A stretch of DNA of 64,000 nucleotides from Streptomyces sp. ATexAB-D23 (GTDB lineage Bacteria > Actinomycetota > Actinomycetes > Streptomycetales > Streptomycetaceae). Below the pieces are notes generated by a model. That model was not told where the DNA came from and made no database searches. It worked only from the letters and a program-made list of their open reading frames with translations. Position 1 is the first letter of the stretch; each line of letters starts with the position of its first letter. Shown here one piece after another: positions 8,503 through 17,580 of the stretch. The DNA is taken from assembly GCF_000373645.1 (NCBI RefSeq), contig NZ_KB892024.1, positions 211,060-275,059 on the forward strand, in the 5' to 3' direction. The translations under genes were made by a program, and so were the position numbers.

Positions 8503-9585
8503 TCAGTTGGAGACCTCACCGCGGATGAACTTCTCGACGTTCTCGCGGGCCTCGTCGTCGAAGTACTGAACCGGCGGGGACTTCATGAAGTACGACGACG
8601 CCGAGAGGATCGGGCCACCGATGCCGCGGTCCTTGGCGATCTTCGCGGCACGGACGGCGTCGATGATGACACCGGCCGAGTTCGGGGAGTCCCAGACCTC
8701 CAGCTTGTACTCCAGGTTCAGCGGGACGTCACCGAAGGCGCGGCCCTCAAGGCGCACGTACGCCCACTTGCGGTCGTCCAGCCAGGCCACGTAGTCCGAC
8801 GGACCGATGTGGACATTGTCCGCACCGAGCTCGCGGTCACGGATCTGCGAGGTGACGGCCTGCGTCTTGGAGATCTTCTTGGACTCCAGGCGCTCCCGTT
8901 CGAGCATGTTCTTGAAGTCCATGTTGCCGCCGACGTTCAGCTGCATCGTGCGGTCCAGGATGACGCCCCGGTCCTCGAAGAGCTTCGCCATCACGCGGTG
9001 CGTGATGGTGGCGCCGACCTGCGACTTGATGTCGTCGCCGACGATCGGGACACCGGCCTCGGTGAACTTGTCCGCCCACTCCTTGGTGCCGGCGATGAAG
9101 ACCGGGAGGGCGTTGACGAACGCGACCTTGGCGTCGATGGCGCACTGGGCGTAGAACTTCGCAGCGACCTCGGAACCCACGGGGAGGTAGCAGACGAGGA
9201 CGTCGACCTTGCGGTCCTTGAGGATCTGGACGATGTCGACCGGGGCCTCGTCGGACTCCTCGATGGTCTGGCGGTAGTACTTGCCCAGGCCGTCGTGGGT
9301 GTGGCCGCGCTGGACGGTGACGCCGGCGTTCGGCACGTCGCAGAGCTTGATGGTGTTGTTCTCGCTCGCGCCGATGGCGTCCGAGAGGTCGAGGCCGACC
9401 TTCTTCGCGTCGACGTCGAAGGCGGCGACGAACTCGACGTCCCGCACGTGGTAGTCGCCGAACTGGACGTGCATCAGACCGGGCACCTTGCCGGCCGGAT
9501 CGGCGTCCTTGTAGTACTCGACGCCCTGGACCAGCGAGGCGGCGCAGTTGCCCACGCCGACGATGGCTACGCGAACCGAACCCAT
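8503..9585 (-). CDS. ino1: Myo-inositol-1-phosphate synthase
   Basis: This 360-residue enzyme converts glucose 6-phosphate to inositol 1-phosphate with NAD as internal redox cofactor, feeding phosphatidylinositol and mycothiol synthesis. The N-terminus MGSVRVAIVGVGNCAASLVQ carries the Rossmann dinucleotide loop. The family segments YLPVGSEVAAKFYAQCA, LNVGGNMDFKNM and DAVRAAKIAKDRG are present. The ATG at 9585 is chosen because AGGGAG lies nine bases upstream; the frame extends further but looks non-coding. It lies 62 bases after a PadR-family gene on the same strand, and the strong hairpin at 8411-8443 closes the unit. Confidence 0.95.
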   Translation of the reverse strand: MGSVRVAIVGVGNCAASLVQGVEYYKDADPAGKVPGLMHVQFGDYHVRDVEFVAAFDVDAKKVGLDLSDAIGASENNTIKLCDVPNAGVTVQRGHTHDGLGKYYRQTIEESDEAPVDIVQILKDRKVDVLVCYLPVGSEVAAKFYAQCAIDAKVAFVNALPVFIAGTKEWADKFTEAGVPIVGDDIKSQVGATITHRVMAKLFEDRGVILDRTMQLNVGGNMDFKNMLERERLESKKISKTQAVTSQIRDRELGADNVHIGPSDYVAWLDDRKWAYVRLEGRAFGDVPLNLEYKLEVWDSPNSAGVIIDAVRAAKIAKDRGIGGPILSASSYFMKSPPVQYFDDEARENVEKFIRGEVSN

Positions 9586-9647
9586 TCCGGTTGCTCCCTG
9601 TGTGTAATGGATGTTTCTGATGAGCTCTCCGCGGATCTGCGGTGAGC

Positions 9648-10352
9648 TCACTTGGCGGTGTCGCCGGACGGATCCGGCGGGTTGTTCCCCCGCCGGGGCA
9701 GGCCGTCCGGCTCTCCTGCGGTGTTCTGCTGAGCTGAGCCCTCGGGCGAGGATCGTCGCTGATCCCGTCCCGACCGCTCGCTCTCGATGAGCTCGTTCAG
9801 CCAGCGCACTTCGCGCTCCACGGACTCCATGCCGTGTCGCTGCAGCTCAAGTGTGTAGTCGTCGAGACGCTCGCGGGTGCGGGCCAGAGAGGCGCTCATC
9901 TTCTCCAAGCGCTCCTCCAGCCGGCTGCGTCGACCTTCCAGCACCCGCATCCGCACCTCGTGCTCCGTCTGTCCGAAGAAGGCGAAACGAGCCGCGAAGT
10001 GCTCGTCCTCCCAGGAGTCGGGGCCGGTGTGCGAGAGCAGTTCCTCGAAGTGCTCCTTACCTTCCGCCGTCAACCGGTAGACGATCTTGGCGCGGCGCCC
10101 CGCAAGGGACGAGGCAGGAGCGACGGCCCGGCCGGAACCGGGTGCCGCTTCTGCCGGAGCATTCCCCGGCTCCTCGATCAACCAGCCGTTGGCGACCAGC
10201 GTCTTGAGGCAGGGGTAAAGGGTTCCGTAGCTGAAGGCACGGAAGATCCCCAACGAGGTGTTGAGGCGTTTGCGCAGCTCATAGCCGTGCATCGGGGATT
10301 CGCGGAGCAGTCCGAGGACAGCGAACTCAAGGATGCCGGAGCGTCTGCTCAA
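9648..10352 (-). CDS. PadR-family transcriptional regulator upstream of ino1
   Basis: This 234-residue protein has an N-terminal PadR winged helix (ILEFAVLGLLRESPMHGYELRKRL, then SYGTLYPCLKTLVANGWL) and a long Glu/Arg-rich C-terminal half that looks coiled-coil (about residues 130-190), typical of PadR dimerisation. A TTG start at 10352 is preferred because GGAGGAGG lies just upstream and homologues begin near SRRSGILEF; the upstream open frame overlaps its own operator. A perfect 13-bp inverted repeat lies about 60 bases before the start, so autoregulation is likely and co-control of ino1 possible. The ligand is unknown. Confidence 0.88.
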   Translation of the reverse strand: MSRRSGILEFAVLGLLRESPMHGYELRKRLNTSLGIFRAFSYGTLYPCLKTLVANGWLIEEPGNAPAEAAPGSGRAVAPASSLAGRRAKIVYRLTAEGKEHFEELLSHTGPDSWEDEHFAARFAFFGQTEHEVRMRVLEGRRSRLEERLEKMSASLARTRERLDDYTLELQRHGMESVEREVRWLNELIESERSGRDQRRSSPEGSAQQNTAGEPDGLPRRGNNPPDPSGDTAK

Positions 10353-10739
10353 CCTCGCCTCCTCCTTCTCCGAGTGCTCTCGCGGTCCCTGTGCCGAGTC
10401 GATGTACCGAGCTGATGTATCGACTCGATACATCAGCACGATAGATCGGACTGCTCGTCGCGACAAGGGGAGCCTCAGTGAGCGGCGTCACATCGCTAAT
10501 TCGTAGGAACCGACTTGCGTTATTTGGGGTGAAGTTCGGTCCTAGAAGGGTTTTGACCGTGCGTAGTCTGTGCGGCATGCAGACCACCGGGAACCGCGAG
10601 ACGCGCGGGTGCGTCAGTGCTCGCGGGCCAGCCGGATGCACTGCGGGCAAGCCTTTCGCCGGGCTGGTCCGTCATTTCGGGGGACCGGATCTCACCTGCC
10701 GCTTCCAGGCGTTTCGCCTGCCCGAGGAGTAGTCGTTCG
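10353..10739. other. 387-bp divergent intergenic region (PadR gene / PBP gene)
   Basis: The left part holds the PadR operator. The right part, the leader of the penicillin-binding protein gene, contains a long imperfect stem (GGGCCAGCC near 10624 with GGGCTGGTCC near 10661) and a small CAGGCG/CGCCTG hairpin near 10706. I recognise no named riboswitch. No convincing start-linked ORF is present. Confidence 0.5.
10411..10437. promoter_or_regulatory. Probable PadR operator (13-bp inverted repeat)
   Basis: GCTGATGTATCGA and its exact inverse TCGATACATCAGC flank a single central base. The arms contain the ATGT/ACAT boxes usual for PadR proteins. A further half-like copy (GAGTCGATGTAC) lies at 10396-10407. 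The site lies upstream of the PadR start at 10352. Confidence 0.82.
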
Positions 10740-13481
10740 ATGAGCGAGCACCGTCGCAAAACGTCGCAACCGCAAGGTGGCGGACGTGCCGCGGCCCGAC
10801 GAGCCGCCCAGCAGTCCTCAGGACGCCGCGCAGCACCGTCACGCGGAGTTACCTCAGCTTCACCGTCTGATTCGCACCGCGAGGAGGCCCCCTACGGTGG
10901 GCGTGCCGCCGCCAGACGGGCCGCACAGCGCGGCGGCGGAGGCCGCGGAGGTTCGGACGGCGGCGGTGGCCGGCGTCGCGGCGGGGACGGCGGGCAGGAG
11001 GGCCCCGGCCGTGGACGCGGAGGACGCCGCCCGCCCAAGAAGCGCTTCATCGACTACCCGCGCGCGGGCAAACAGGGCATGCGGCGCTGGGTCCCGTCGT
11101 GGAAGCTGGTCTCCAGCCTGTGCATCGGCTTCCTCGGTCTTCTGATGGGCCTCGCCGGCCTCGCGTACGCGATGGTCGCCAAGCCGGACATCAAGGCGGC
11201 CGCAAGGGCGGAGAACAACGTCTACTTCTGGAAGGACGGCACCCAGATGGTGGCGACCGGCGGTGAGGTCAACCGCCAGGTCATCGACTATGCCCAGATC
11301 CCCGAGGCGATGCGCAACGCCGTCATCTCCGCGGAGAACAAGTCCTTCGACACCGACCACGGCATCGACCCGATGGGTATCGCCCGCGCCCTGTTCAACA
11401 TGGCCAAGGGCGGCGAGACCCAGGGTGGATCGACGATCACCCAGCAGTACGTGAAGAACTCGCGGCTCTCCCAGGAGCAGACCCTGAGCCGCAAGTTCGA
11501 GGAACTCTTCATCACGCTGAAGGTCGGCAGCGAGATGAAGAAGAAGGAGGTCATGGCCGGGTACCTCAACGTCTCGTACTACGGACGTGGAGCCTCGGGG
11601 CTGCAGGCCGCGGCCCGTACGTACTACGGCAAGGACGCCAAGGACCTGACTCCCAGCGAGTGCGCGTTCATGGCCACCCTCCTCAAGGGCGCCAGCTACT
11701 ACGACCCCGCGGGCGCGCCCGAGGTCGACTCGGTGCAGGCGACCGCGGAGAAGAACACGGTCCGCGCGAAGAAGCGCTGGAAGTGGATCCTCGACGAGGA
11801 GGTGAAGGACGGCCGGATGTCGCAGAAGGAGCGGGACGGGTACACGGAATTCCCGATGCCCGACAAGCCGAAGCGGAACGCCCAGCTGGGCGGCCAGATC
11901 GGCTACCTCGTCAACACCGCGAAGGCCGAGTTCCTCAACAACACCGACGTCACCAAGGACATGCTCGACCAGGGTGGCTACGAGATCCACACGACCTTCG
12001 ACAAGAAGAAGGTCGACCAGCTCAACAAGGCCGTCAAGCGTGTCTACGACGAGAAGATCGACGCCAAGAAGCGTCCCGAGACGGACACCCACGTGCAGTT
12101 CGGCGGTTCGTCGGTGGACCCCAAGACGGGGGCGATCCAGGCGATCTACGGCGGTGAGGACGCGACGAAGCACTACACCAGCAACGCCGGCCCCACCGGC
12201 GCCGCGGTGGGCTCCACCTTCAAGCCCTTCGTGCTGGCGGCCGCGATGGAGTACGGCAAGCGTGACCCGTCGGGCGGTCAGGAACAGGGCGAGTCGCAGC
12301 GTACGAAGGTCTCGCCACTGAGCATCTACAACGCCGACGACAAATTGAAGATCAAGAAGTACAACGGCGATGTCTGGGTCGACAAGGAAGGCAAGGAGTG
12401 GTTGCAGACCAACGACGACCACGAGTCGAGGGGCAACATCACCCTTCGTGAGGCCATGCAGTGGTCGGCCAACTCGCCCTACGTGCAGTTGGGTATGGAC
12501 GTCGGCACCGACAAGGTGAAGGAAGCGGCCATCGCGGCCGGTCTGAAGGACGACCAGTACATGGCGGACGCGAGTGTCCCGTCGTTCTCCATCGGTACGT
12601 CCTCGCCCAGCGCGACCCGCATGGCCGGCGCCTACGCCACCTTCGCGGCCAGGGGCCAGCAGCGTGAGCCCTTCTGCGTCACCGAGGTGAAGAAGCGCGG
12701 CGAGATCGCCTACCGGCACAAGGCGGTCACCAAGAGCGCCTTCGACAACGTCATCGCCGACAACGTCACGGACGTACTCAAGAACGTCGTGGAGAAGGGG
12801 ACCGGTACGCCGGCCAGGCTCCCGGACCGCGAGGTGGCGGGCAAGACGGGTACGACCGACGACAACCTGTCCGCCTGGTTCGTCGGCTACACCCCGCAGC
12901 TCTCGACGGCGATCAGCATGTACCGCCTGGACGACGACGAGAAGAACAAGAACCGCGCGTTCGAGAAGATGTACGGCACCGGTGGGCAGGACAAGATCCA
13001 CGGTGCCTCGTTCCCCGCACAGGTCTGGCACGACTACATGGCCGAGGCCATGAAGGGCGAGGAGGCCGAGGCCTTCGCGAAGGCGGAGCCGATCGGGGAC
13101 AAGGTCTACGGCGGCGGTGCTTCCAAGAAGCCCAAGCCGACGCCCACCCCCACGCCGACCCAGTCCGAGTCGACGACGCCCACCCCCACGCCGACCCCGA
13201 CCCCGGACCTTCCGACCCCCGACCCGAGCGACACCTGCGGTACGTGGGGCTGGAACTGCCAGGACAACAGCGGCGGCAACTCCGCGGGCGGGGCCGACGG
13301 CGGTACGAACACGGGCACGAGCCAGGGCAACGACGGCGGTGCGGATACCGGAACCTCCACCGGTACGACGGAGGGCGACAACGGATCCACTCCCGACCCC
13401 GGGACCGGCGGCAACGGCAACGGGAATGGGAACGGCAACGGAAATTCCAACGGGGCCTGGTTCGGTGACCCTGCCGGGTAG
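10740..13481 (+). CDS. Class A penicillin-binding protein (transglycosylase/transpeptidase)
   Basis: This 913-residue bifunctional peptidoglycan synthase has a basic, low-complexity cytoplasmic N-terminus (about 1-120), one membrane helix (WKLVSSLCIGFLGLLMGLAG), then a GT51 domain (AVISAENKSFDTDHGID; QGGSTITQQYVKN). The transpeptidase domain has active-site S492-T-F-K, SAN at 576-578 and K702-T-G-T. The C-terminal 130 residues are a Pro-Thr repeat linker (several PTPTPT runs), a Cys pair in CGTWGWNC, and a Gly/Asn/Thr tail. The ATG at 10740 is preceded by GAGGAG; upstream in-frame codons are unlikely to be used. It polymerises and cross-links wall glycan outside the membrane. Two hairpins follow the stop codon. 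Confidence 0.93.
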   Translation: MSEHRRKTSQPQGGGRAAARRAAQQSSGRRAAPSRGVTSASPSDSHREEAPYGGRAAARRAAQRGGGGRGGSDGGGGRRRGGDGGQEGPGRGRGGRRPPKKRFIDYPRAGKQGMRRWVPSWKLVSSLCIGFLGLLMGLAGLAYAMVAKPDIKAAARAENNVYFWKDGTQMVATGGEVNRQVIDYAQIPEAMRNAVISAENKSFDTDHGIDPMGIARALFNMAKGGETQGGSTITQQYVKNSRLSQEQTLSRKFEELFITLKVGSEMKKKEVMAGYLNVSYYGRGASGLQAAARTYYGKDAKDLTPSECAFMATLLKGASYYDPAGAPEVDSVQATAEKNTVRAKKRWKWILDEEVKDGRMSQKERDGYTEFPMPDKPKRNAQLGGQIGYLVNTAKAEFLNNTDVTKDMLDQGGYEIHTTFDKKKVDQLNKAVKRVYDEKIDAKKRPETDTHVQFGGSSVDPKTGAIQAIYGGEDATKHYTSNAGPTGAAVGSTFKPFVLAAAMEYGKRDPSGGQEQGESQRTKVSPLSIYNADDKLKIKKYNGDVWVDKEGKEWLQTNDDHESRGNITLREAMQWSANSPYVQLGMDVGTDKVKEAAIAAGLKDDQYMADASVPSFSIGTSSPSATRMAGAYATFAARGQQREPFCVTEVKKRGEIAYRHKAVTKSAFDNVIADNVTDVLKNVVEKGTGTPARLPDREVAGKTGTTDDNLSAWFVGYTPQLSTAISMYRLDDDEKNKNRAFEKMYGTGGQDKIHGASFPAQVWHDYMAEAMKGEEAEAFAKAEPIGDKVYGGGASKKPKPTPTPTPTQSESTTPTPTPTPTPDLPTPDPSDTCGTWGWNCQDNSGGNSAGGADGGTNTGTSQGNDGGADTGTSTGTTEGDNGSTPDPGTGGNGNGNGNGNGNSNGAWFGDPAG

Positions 13482-13499
13482 CGCCCGGCAGACAGCGCG

Positions 13500-13530
13500 C
13501 CTCGCGCCCGGCGGACAGCCCGGCGCGAGG
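13500..13530 (+). terminator. Hairpin terminator after the PBP gene
   Basis: Inverted arms CCTCGCGCC (13500-13508) and GGCGCGAGG (13522-13530) lie 19 bases after the PBP stop codon. Confidence 0.6.
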
Positions 13531-13547
13531 TGATCCGACCGAGCAGT

Positions 13548-13582
13548 CGAGGGCCGCGGCACCCCAGGTGCGGCGGCCCTCG
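13548..13582 (+). terminator. Second hairpin after the PBP gene
   Basis: Perfect 10-bp arms CGAGGGCCGC and GCGGCCCTCG are followed by TCGTTT. It makes a tandem terminator with the previous hairpin and insulates the following glycosyltransferase gene. Confidence 0.65.
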
Positions 13583-13617
13583 TCGTTTCCACAGTCCCGT
13601 ACGGCAGGATGTGCGGC

Positions 13618-15117
13618 ATGCCAAGCGCAGAGGACACGAGCGTGCACCAGGAACGGGCCGACGTGCGGCCCACGCACCAGGACGAGGTCGCGGCGGCCGG
13701 CAGCGAGCTGATCGGCGGCAGGTCGGGCCGCTGGGCGCGTCTCGGCAGCACCGCACTCACGCCCGTGGGGGCCGTGGCACTGGTGGCCATCGGGATGTTC
13801 GCGCTCGGCATGGTGCAGAAACTGCCCTGCTACAACTGGGCGTGGTTCAGGGGCGCGGGCTCCCAGTACACCCACGCGTGCTACTCGGACATCCCGCACC
13901 TGTACTCGGGCCGCGGATTCGCCGACGGCCTGGTGCCGTACTTCGACCGGCTGCCGGGCGACATGCAGTTCCTGGAGTACCCCGTCCTCACAGGCGTGTT
14001 CATGCAGTTCGCCGCCTGGCTCACACCGGGCGGCTCCCTCCAGGAGCAGGAGCAGGCCTACTGGCTCGTCAACGCGGGCATGCTGATGATCTGTACCGCT
14101 GTGATCGCCGTGTGCGTCGCCCGTACGCACCGGCGGCGCCCCTGGGACGGCCTCCTGGTGGCGCTCGCCCCCGCCTTCGCGCTCACCGCCACGATCAACT
14201 GGGATCTGCTGGCCGTCGCCCTCACGGCGGCGGCGATGCTGATGTGGTCCCGGAGCCGCCCCCTCGCGTTCGGCATCCTCATCGGACTGGCCACGGCCGC
14301 CAAGCTCTATCCGGTCCTGCTGCTGGGGCCCGCGTTCGTGCTGTGCTGGCGGGCGGGCCGGTGGCGGGAGTTCGGGGCGGCCGCGCTGGGGGCGGCCGGC
14401 TCCTGGCTGGTGGTCAATCTTCCGGTGATGATCTTCGCTCCCGAGGGATGGAAGAAGTTCTACACGTTCAGCCAGGAACGCTCGATCGACTTCGGGTCCT
14501 TCTGGCTGGTCATCACACAGCGCACCGGTGAGTCGATCGACGTCAGCACGGTCAACACCGTCTCGACGCTGGTCACGGTCGGGCTGTGCGCCGCCATCGG
14601 TGTCCTGACGCTGACGGCGCCGCGCAGGCCGCGGTTCGCCCAGCTCGCCTTCCTCGTCGTCGCGGTGTTCATCCTCGTCAACAAGGTCTACTCACCGCAG
14701 TACGTGCTCTGGCTGATTCCCCTCGCCGCGCTGGCCAAGCCCCGCTGGCGGGACTTCCTGATCTGGCAGGCGTGCGAGGTCCTGTACTTCCTGGGGATCT
14801 GGATGTACCTCGCGTACACGACGAGCGGCGACAAGCATCAGGGGCTGCCCACGGAGGGCTACCAGCTGGCGATCGTCCTGCACCTGCTGGGCACGCTGTA
14901 CCTGTGCGCCGTCGTCGTACGGGACATTCTGATGCCGGAGCGCGACGAGGTGCGGCGGGACGGCTCGGACGACCCCTCGGGAGGGGTCCTCGACGGGGCC
15001 GAGGACGTGTTCGTACTGGCCCACCTCGTCGAGTCCGGCTCCGCGCGCCGGGACGCGGCCGAGGCCGAGGGGCCTCGTGTGGAGTGGGGATCGGCCGGGG
15101 CGCCCGCCGCCGACTGA
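13618..15117 (+). CDS. GT87-type (DUF2029) integral membrane glycosyltransferase
   Basis: This is a roughly 499-residue polytopic membrane protein with about ten hydrophobic helices. It resembles the actinobacterial GT-C mannosyl/arabinosyl transferases (GT87), which use polyprenyl-phosphate sugars outside the membrane. Supporting segments are the early loop CYNWAWFRGAGSQYTHACYSDIPHLYSGRGFADGLVPYFDR, here read in parts, and LATAAKLYPVLLLGP, both typical of the family. The ATG at 13618 has AGGA upstream; an in-frame ATG nine bases earlier is possible. Acceptor and donor are unknown. It lies downstream of the PBP, consistent with cell-envelope glycan or glycoprotein assembly. Confidence 0.78.
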   Translation: MPSAEDTSVHQERADVRPTHQDEVAAAGSELIGGRSGRWARLGSTALTPVGAVALVAIGMFALGMVQKLPCYNWAWFRGAGSQYTHACYSDIPHLYSGRGFADGLVPYFDRLPGDMQFLEYPVLTGVFMQFAAWLTPGGSLQEQEQAYWLVNAGMLMICTAVIAVCVARTHRRRPWDGLLVALAPAFALTATINWDLLAVALTAAAMLMWSRSRPLAFGILIGLATAAKLYPVLLLGPAFVLCWRAGRWREFGAAALGAAGSWLVVNLPVMIFAPEGWKKFYTFSQERSIDFGSFWLVITQRTGESIDVSTVNTVSTLVTVGLCAAIGVLTLTAPRRPRFAQLAFLVVAVFILVNKVYSPQYVLWLIPLAALAKPRWRDFLIWQACEVLYFLGIWMYLAYTTSGDKHQGLPTEGYQLAIVLHLLGTLYLCAVVVRDILMPERDEVRRDGSDDPSGGVLDGAEDVFVLAHLVESGSARRDAAEAEGPRVEWGSAGAPAAD

Positions 15118-15138
15118 GCGCGGGGCGGGCGCGCGGGC

Positions 15139-16170
15139 TCAGCGCTCGACGAGCCGGTCGTACTGCGTGGTCGTGTGCCGCAGGTGGGCCACGAGCTCGT
15201 CGCCCACCCGCGGCTCCTCGGAGTCCGAGGGCACGAAGAGGATCGACACCTGCATGTGCGGCGGTTCGGCGAACCAGCGCTGCTTGCCGGCCCAGACGAA
15301 CGGCGACAGGTTGCGGTTCACGGTGGCCAGGCCCGCGCGGGCGACGCCCTTGGCGCGCGGCATCACCCCGTGCAGCGCCTTCGGCGCCTCCAGGCCCACG
15401 CCGTGCGAGGTGCCGCCGGCCACGACGACCAGCCAGCCGTCCGAAGCTGCCTTCTGCTGCCGGTAGCCGAACCGGTCACCCTTGACGACGCGCGTGACGT
15501 CGAGGACCGCGCCGCGGTACTCCGTCGCCTCGTGGTCGCCGAGCCAGAGCCGGGTGCCGATACGGGCACGGAAACGCGTCTGCGGGAACTGCTGCTGCAG
15601 CCGGGCCAGCTCCTCGGCCCGCAGATGGCTGACGAACATCGTGTGCAGCGGCAGCCGGGCCGCCCGGAGGCGGTCCATCCACGCGATGACCTCCTCGACG
15701 GCGTCCGAGCCGTCGGTGCGGTCCAGCGGCAGGTGGAGCGCGAACCCTTCGAGGCGTACGTCCTCGATGGCGGCGTGCAGCTGCCCGAGCTCCTCCTCCT
15801 TGACGCCGTGGCGCTTCATCGAGCTCATGCACTCGATGACGACCCGGGCGCCCACCAGGGCGTGCACGCCGTCGACGGACGAGACGGACCGTACGACCCG
15901 GTCGGGCAGCGGCACCGGCTCCTCGCCCCGCCGGAACGGCGTGAGCACCAGCAGGTCACCGCTGAACCAGTCCTTGATGCGGGCCGCCTCGTACGTGGTG
16001 CCCACCGCGAGGATGTCGGAGCCGAAGCGGATCGCCTCGTCGGCCAGCCGCTCGTGGCCGAAGCCGTACCCGTTGCCCTTGCAGACCGGCACGATGCCGG
16101 GGAACTGGTCGAGGACGGATTTCTGGTGCGCCCGCCAGCGCGCGGTGTCGACGTACAGGGAGAGCGCCAT
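15139..16170 (-). CDS. Alanine racemase-fold PLP protein
   Basis: This 343-residue protein has the alanine racemase N-terminal barrel. The motif VCKGNGYGFGHERLADEAI (about residues 28-46) matches the PLP-lysine segment, normally VVKANAYGHG, with Lys as the Schiff-base residue. At 343 residues with a short C-terminal part it is not the housekeeping Alr, and the second catalytic residue (the usual C-terminal Tyr) cannot be assigned by eye. It lies 106 bases after femX on the same strand, so the pair is probably a peptidoglycan-precursor or bridge-related unit. Its substrate is unknown; a role in supplying or modifying an amino acid for the wall is inference. Confidence 0.75.
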   Translation of the reverse strand: MALSLYVDTARWRAHQKSVLDQFPGIVPVCKGNGYGFGHERLADEAIRFGSDILAVGTTYEAARIKDWFSGDLLVLTPFRRGEEPVPLPDRVVRSVSSVDGVHALVGARVVIECMSSMKRHGVKEEELGQLHAAIEDVRLEGFALHLPLDRTDGSDAVEEVIAWMDRLRAARLPLHTMFVSHLRAEELARLQQQFPQTRFRARIGTRLWLGDHEATEYRGAVLDVTRVVKGDRFGYRQQKAASDGWLVVVAGGTSHGVGLEAPKALHGVMPRAKGVARAGLATVNRNLSPFVWAGKQRWFAEPPHMQVSILFVPSDSEEPRVGDELVAHLRHTTTQYDRLVER

Positions 16171-16276
16171 GGCCGGTCCGGGACCCTTCTGGTGGTTGCG
16201 GTGGATCAGAGGTGAGGAGCGTGTTCAGGCCCTATTGAAACCAATGAAGCCGGTTTCGTCAGCTGTGGGGCATGGA

Positions 16277-17395
16277 TCAGCGGCGTGACATGTAGATGTC
16301 GAGCGCCTTGTGCAGCAGCTTGTTGAGCGGGAAGTCCCACTCGCCGAGGTACTCCGCCGCCTGCCCGCCGGTGCCGACCTTGAACTGGATCAGACCGAAG
16401 AGGTGGTCGGTCTCGTCCAGCGAGTCCGAGATGCCGCGCAGGTCGTAGACCGTGGCCCCCATGGCGTACGCGTCGCGCAGCATCCGCCACTGCATCGCGT
16501 TCGAGGGGCGGACCTCGCGCTTGTGGTTGGCCGAGGCGCCGTAGGAGTACCAGACGTGGCCGCCGACGATCAGCATGGTCGCCGCCGCGACGTTCTCGCC
16601 CTCGTGCCGGGCGAAGTAGAGCCGCATCCGGTTGGGGTCCTCGTTGTTGAGGGCCGTCCACATGCGCTGGAAGTAACCGAGGGGGCGCGGCCGGAAGTGG
16701 TCGCGCTCCGCCGTGATCTCGTACAGCCGCTGCCACTCGGCAAGCTCCGCGTAGCTGCCCTGGACGACCTCGACGCCGGCTTTCTCGGCCTTCTTGATGT
16801 TGCGCCGCCAGAGCTGGTTGAAGCCTTTGTGCACGTCTTCGAGGGAGCGGTTGGCCAGCGGCACTTGGAAGATGTAGCGGGGCTGTACGTCACCGAATCC
16901 GGCGCCGCCGTCCTCGCCCTGCTGCCAGCCCATCTTCCGCAGCCGGTCGGCGACCTCGAAGGCGCGGGGCTCGATGTGCGTGGCCTCGACGTCGCGCAGG
17001 CGCTTCACCTCGGGGTCCTGGATGCCGGCCTTGATGGCGGCGGCGTCCCAGCGGCGGATCACCACCGGCGGGCCCATCTTCACCGAGAAGGCGCCCTGCT
17101 GCTTGAGGTGGGCCAGCATCGGCTCCAGCCAGTCGTTCAGGTTCGGCGCGTACCAGTTGATGACCGGGCCCTCGGGCAGGTACGCCAGGTACCGCTTGAT
17201 CTTGGGCAGCTGCCGGTAGAGGACCAGGCCCACGCCGACGAGCTGGCCGGTCTTGTCGAACCAGCCCAGGCTCTCCGAGCGCCACTCGGCCTTCACATCC
17301 GCCCATGCCGGGACCTGCATGTGACTGGCCGCGGGCAGACTCTGGATGTACGCCAGATGCTGCTCTCGGCTGATGGTCCTCAGGGTCAGGCTCAT
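16277..17395 (-). CDS. femX: FemX-type lipid II glycyltransferase
   Basis: This 372-residue FemABX-family (twin GNAT fold) peptidyltransferase is expected to add the first glycine bridge residue to lipid II from glycyl-tRNA at the cytoplasmic membrane face. Family features include RTISREQHLAYIQ, HMQVPAWADVKAEWRSESLG, KRYLAYLPEGPVINW, VFQVPLANRSLEDVHKGF-like text (actual IFQVPL), QLWRRNIKKAEKAGVEV, and the GNAT-like end ASANHKREVRPSNAMQW followed by YDLRGI. In S. coelicolor the gene at this locus is the femX that makes the Gly bridge. The ATG start at 17395 is the natural one. It is probably co-transcribed with the racemase-fold gene. Confidence 0.85.
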   Translation of the reverse strand: MSLTLRTISREQHLAYIQSLPAASHMQVPAWADVKAEWRSESLGWFDKTGQLVGVGLVLYRQLPKIKRYLAYLPEGPVINWYAPNLNDWLEPMLAHLKQQGAFSVKMGPPVVIRRWDAAAIKAGIQDPEVKRLRDVEATHIEPRAFEVADRLRKMGWQQGEDGGAGFGDVQPRYIFQVPLANRSLEDVHKGFNQLWRRNIKKAEKAGVEVVQGSYAELAEWQRLYEITAERDHFRPRPLGYFQRMWTALNNEDPNRMRLYFARHEGENVAAATMLIVGGHVWYSYGASANHKREVRPSNAMQWRMLRDAYAMGATVYDLRGISDSLDETDHLFGLIQFKVGTGGQAAEYLGEWDFPLNKLLHKALDIYMSRR

Positions 17396-17523
17396 GCGGG
17401 GCGCTCCTCGGCAGGTGTGTCCCCATCGGTCAGGGGCTCCGGCTCTCGCGCCGAAGCCTACTGTGGCTGGGAAGCGCGCGGTCTGGCCCCGTCGTACCCG
17501 TTCTGTTCCGTACGGCGTGCGGG

Positions 17524-17552
17524 AGCGGCTCCGTCAGGGCGACGGAGCCGCT
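17524..17552 (-). terminator. Hairpin terminator between femX and a small membrane gene
   Basis: AGCGGCTCCGTC (17524-17535) pairs perfectly with 17541-17552 around a 5-base loop. It lies just after the stop codon of the small membrane protein read leftward, so it likely separates that gene from femX. Confidence 0.7.
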
Positions 17553-17580
17553 GGTTGTGAGGGGAGCCGGACCGGCGGTG

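Noticed and set aside
10860..13811. 983-codon open frame on the minus strand
   Set aside because: It is a shadow of the penicillin-binding protein, with repetitive Val/Gly/Arg text and no domain.
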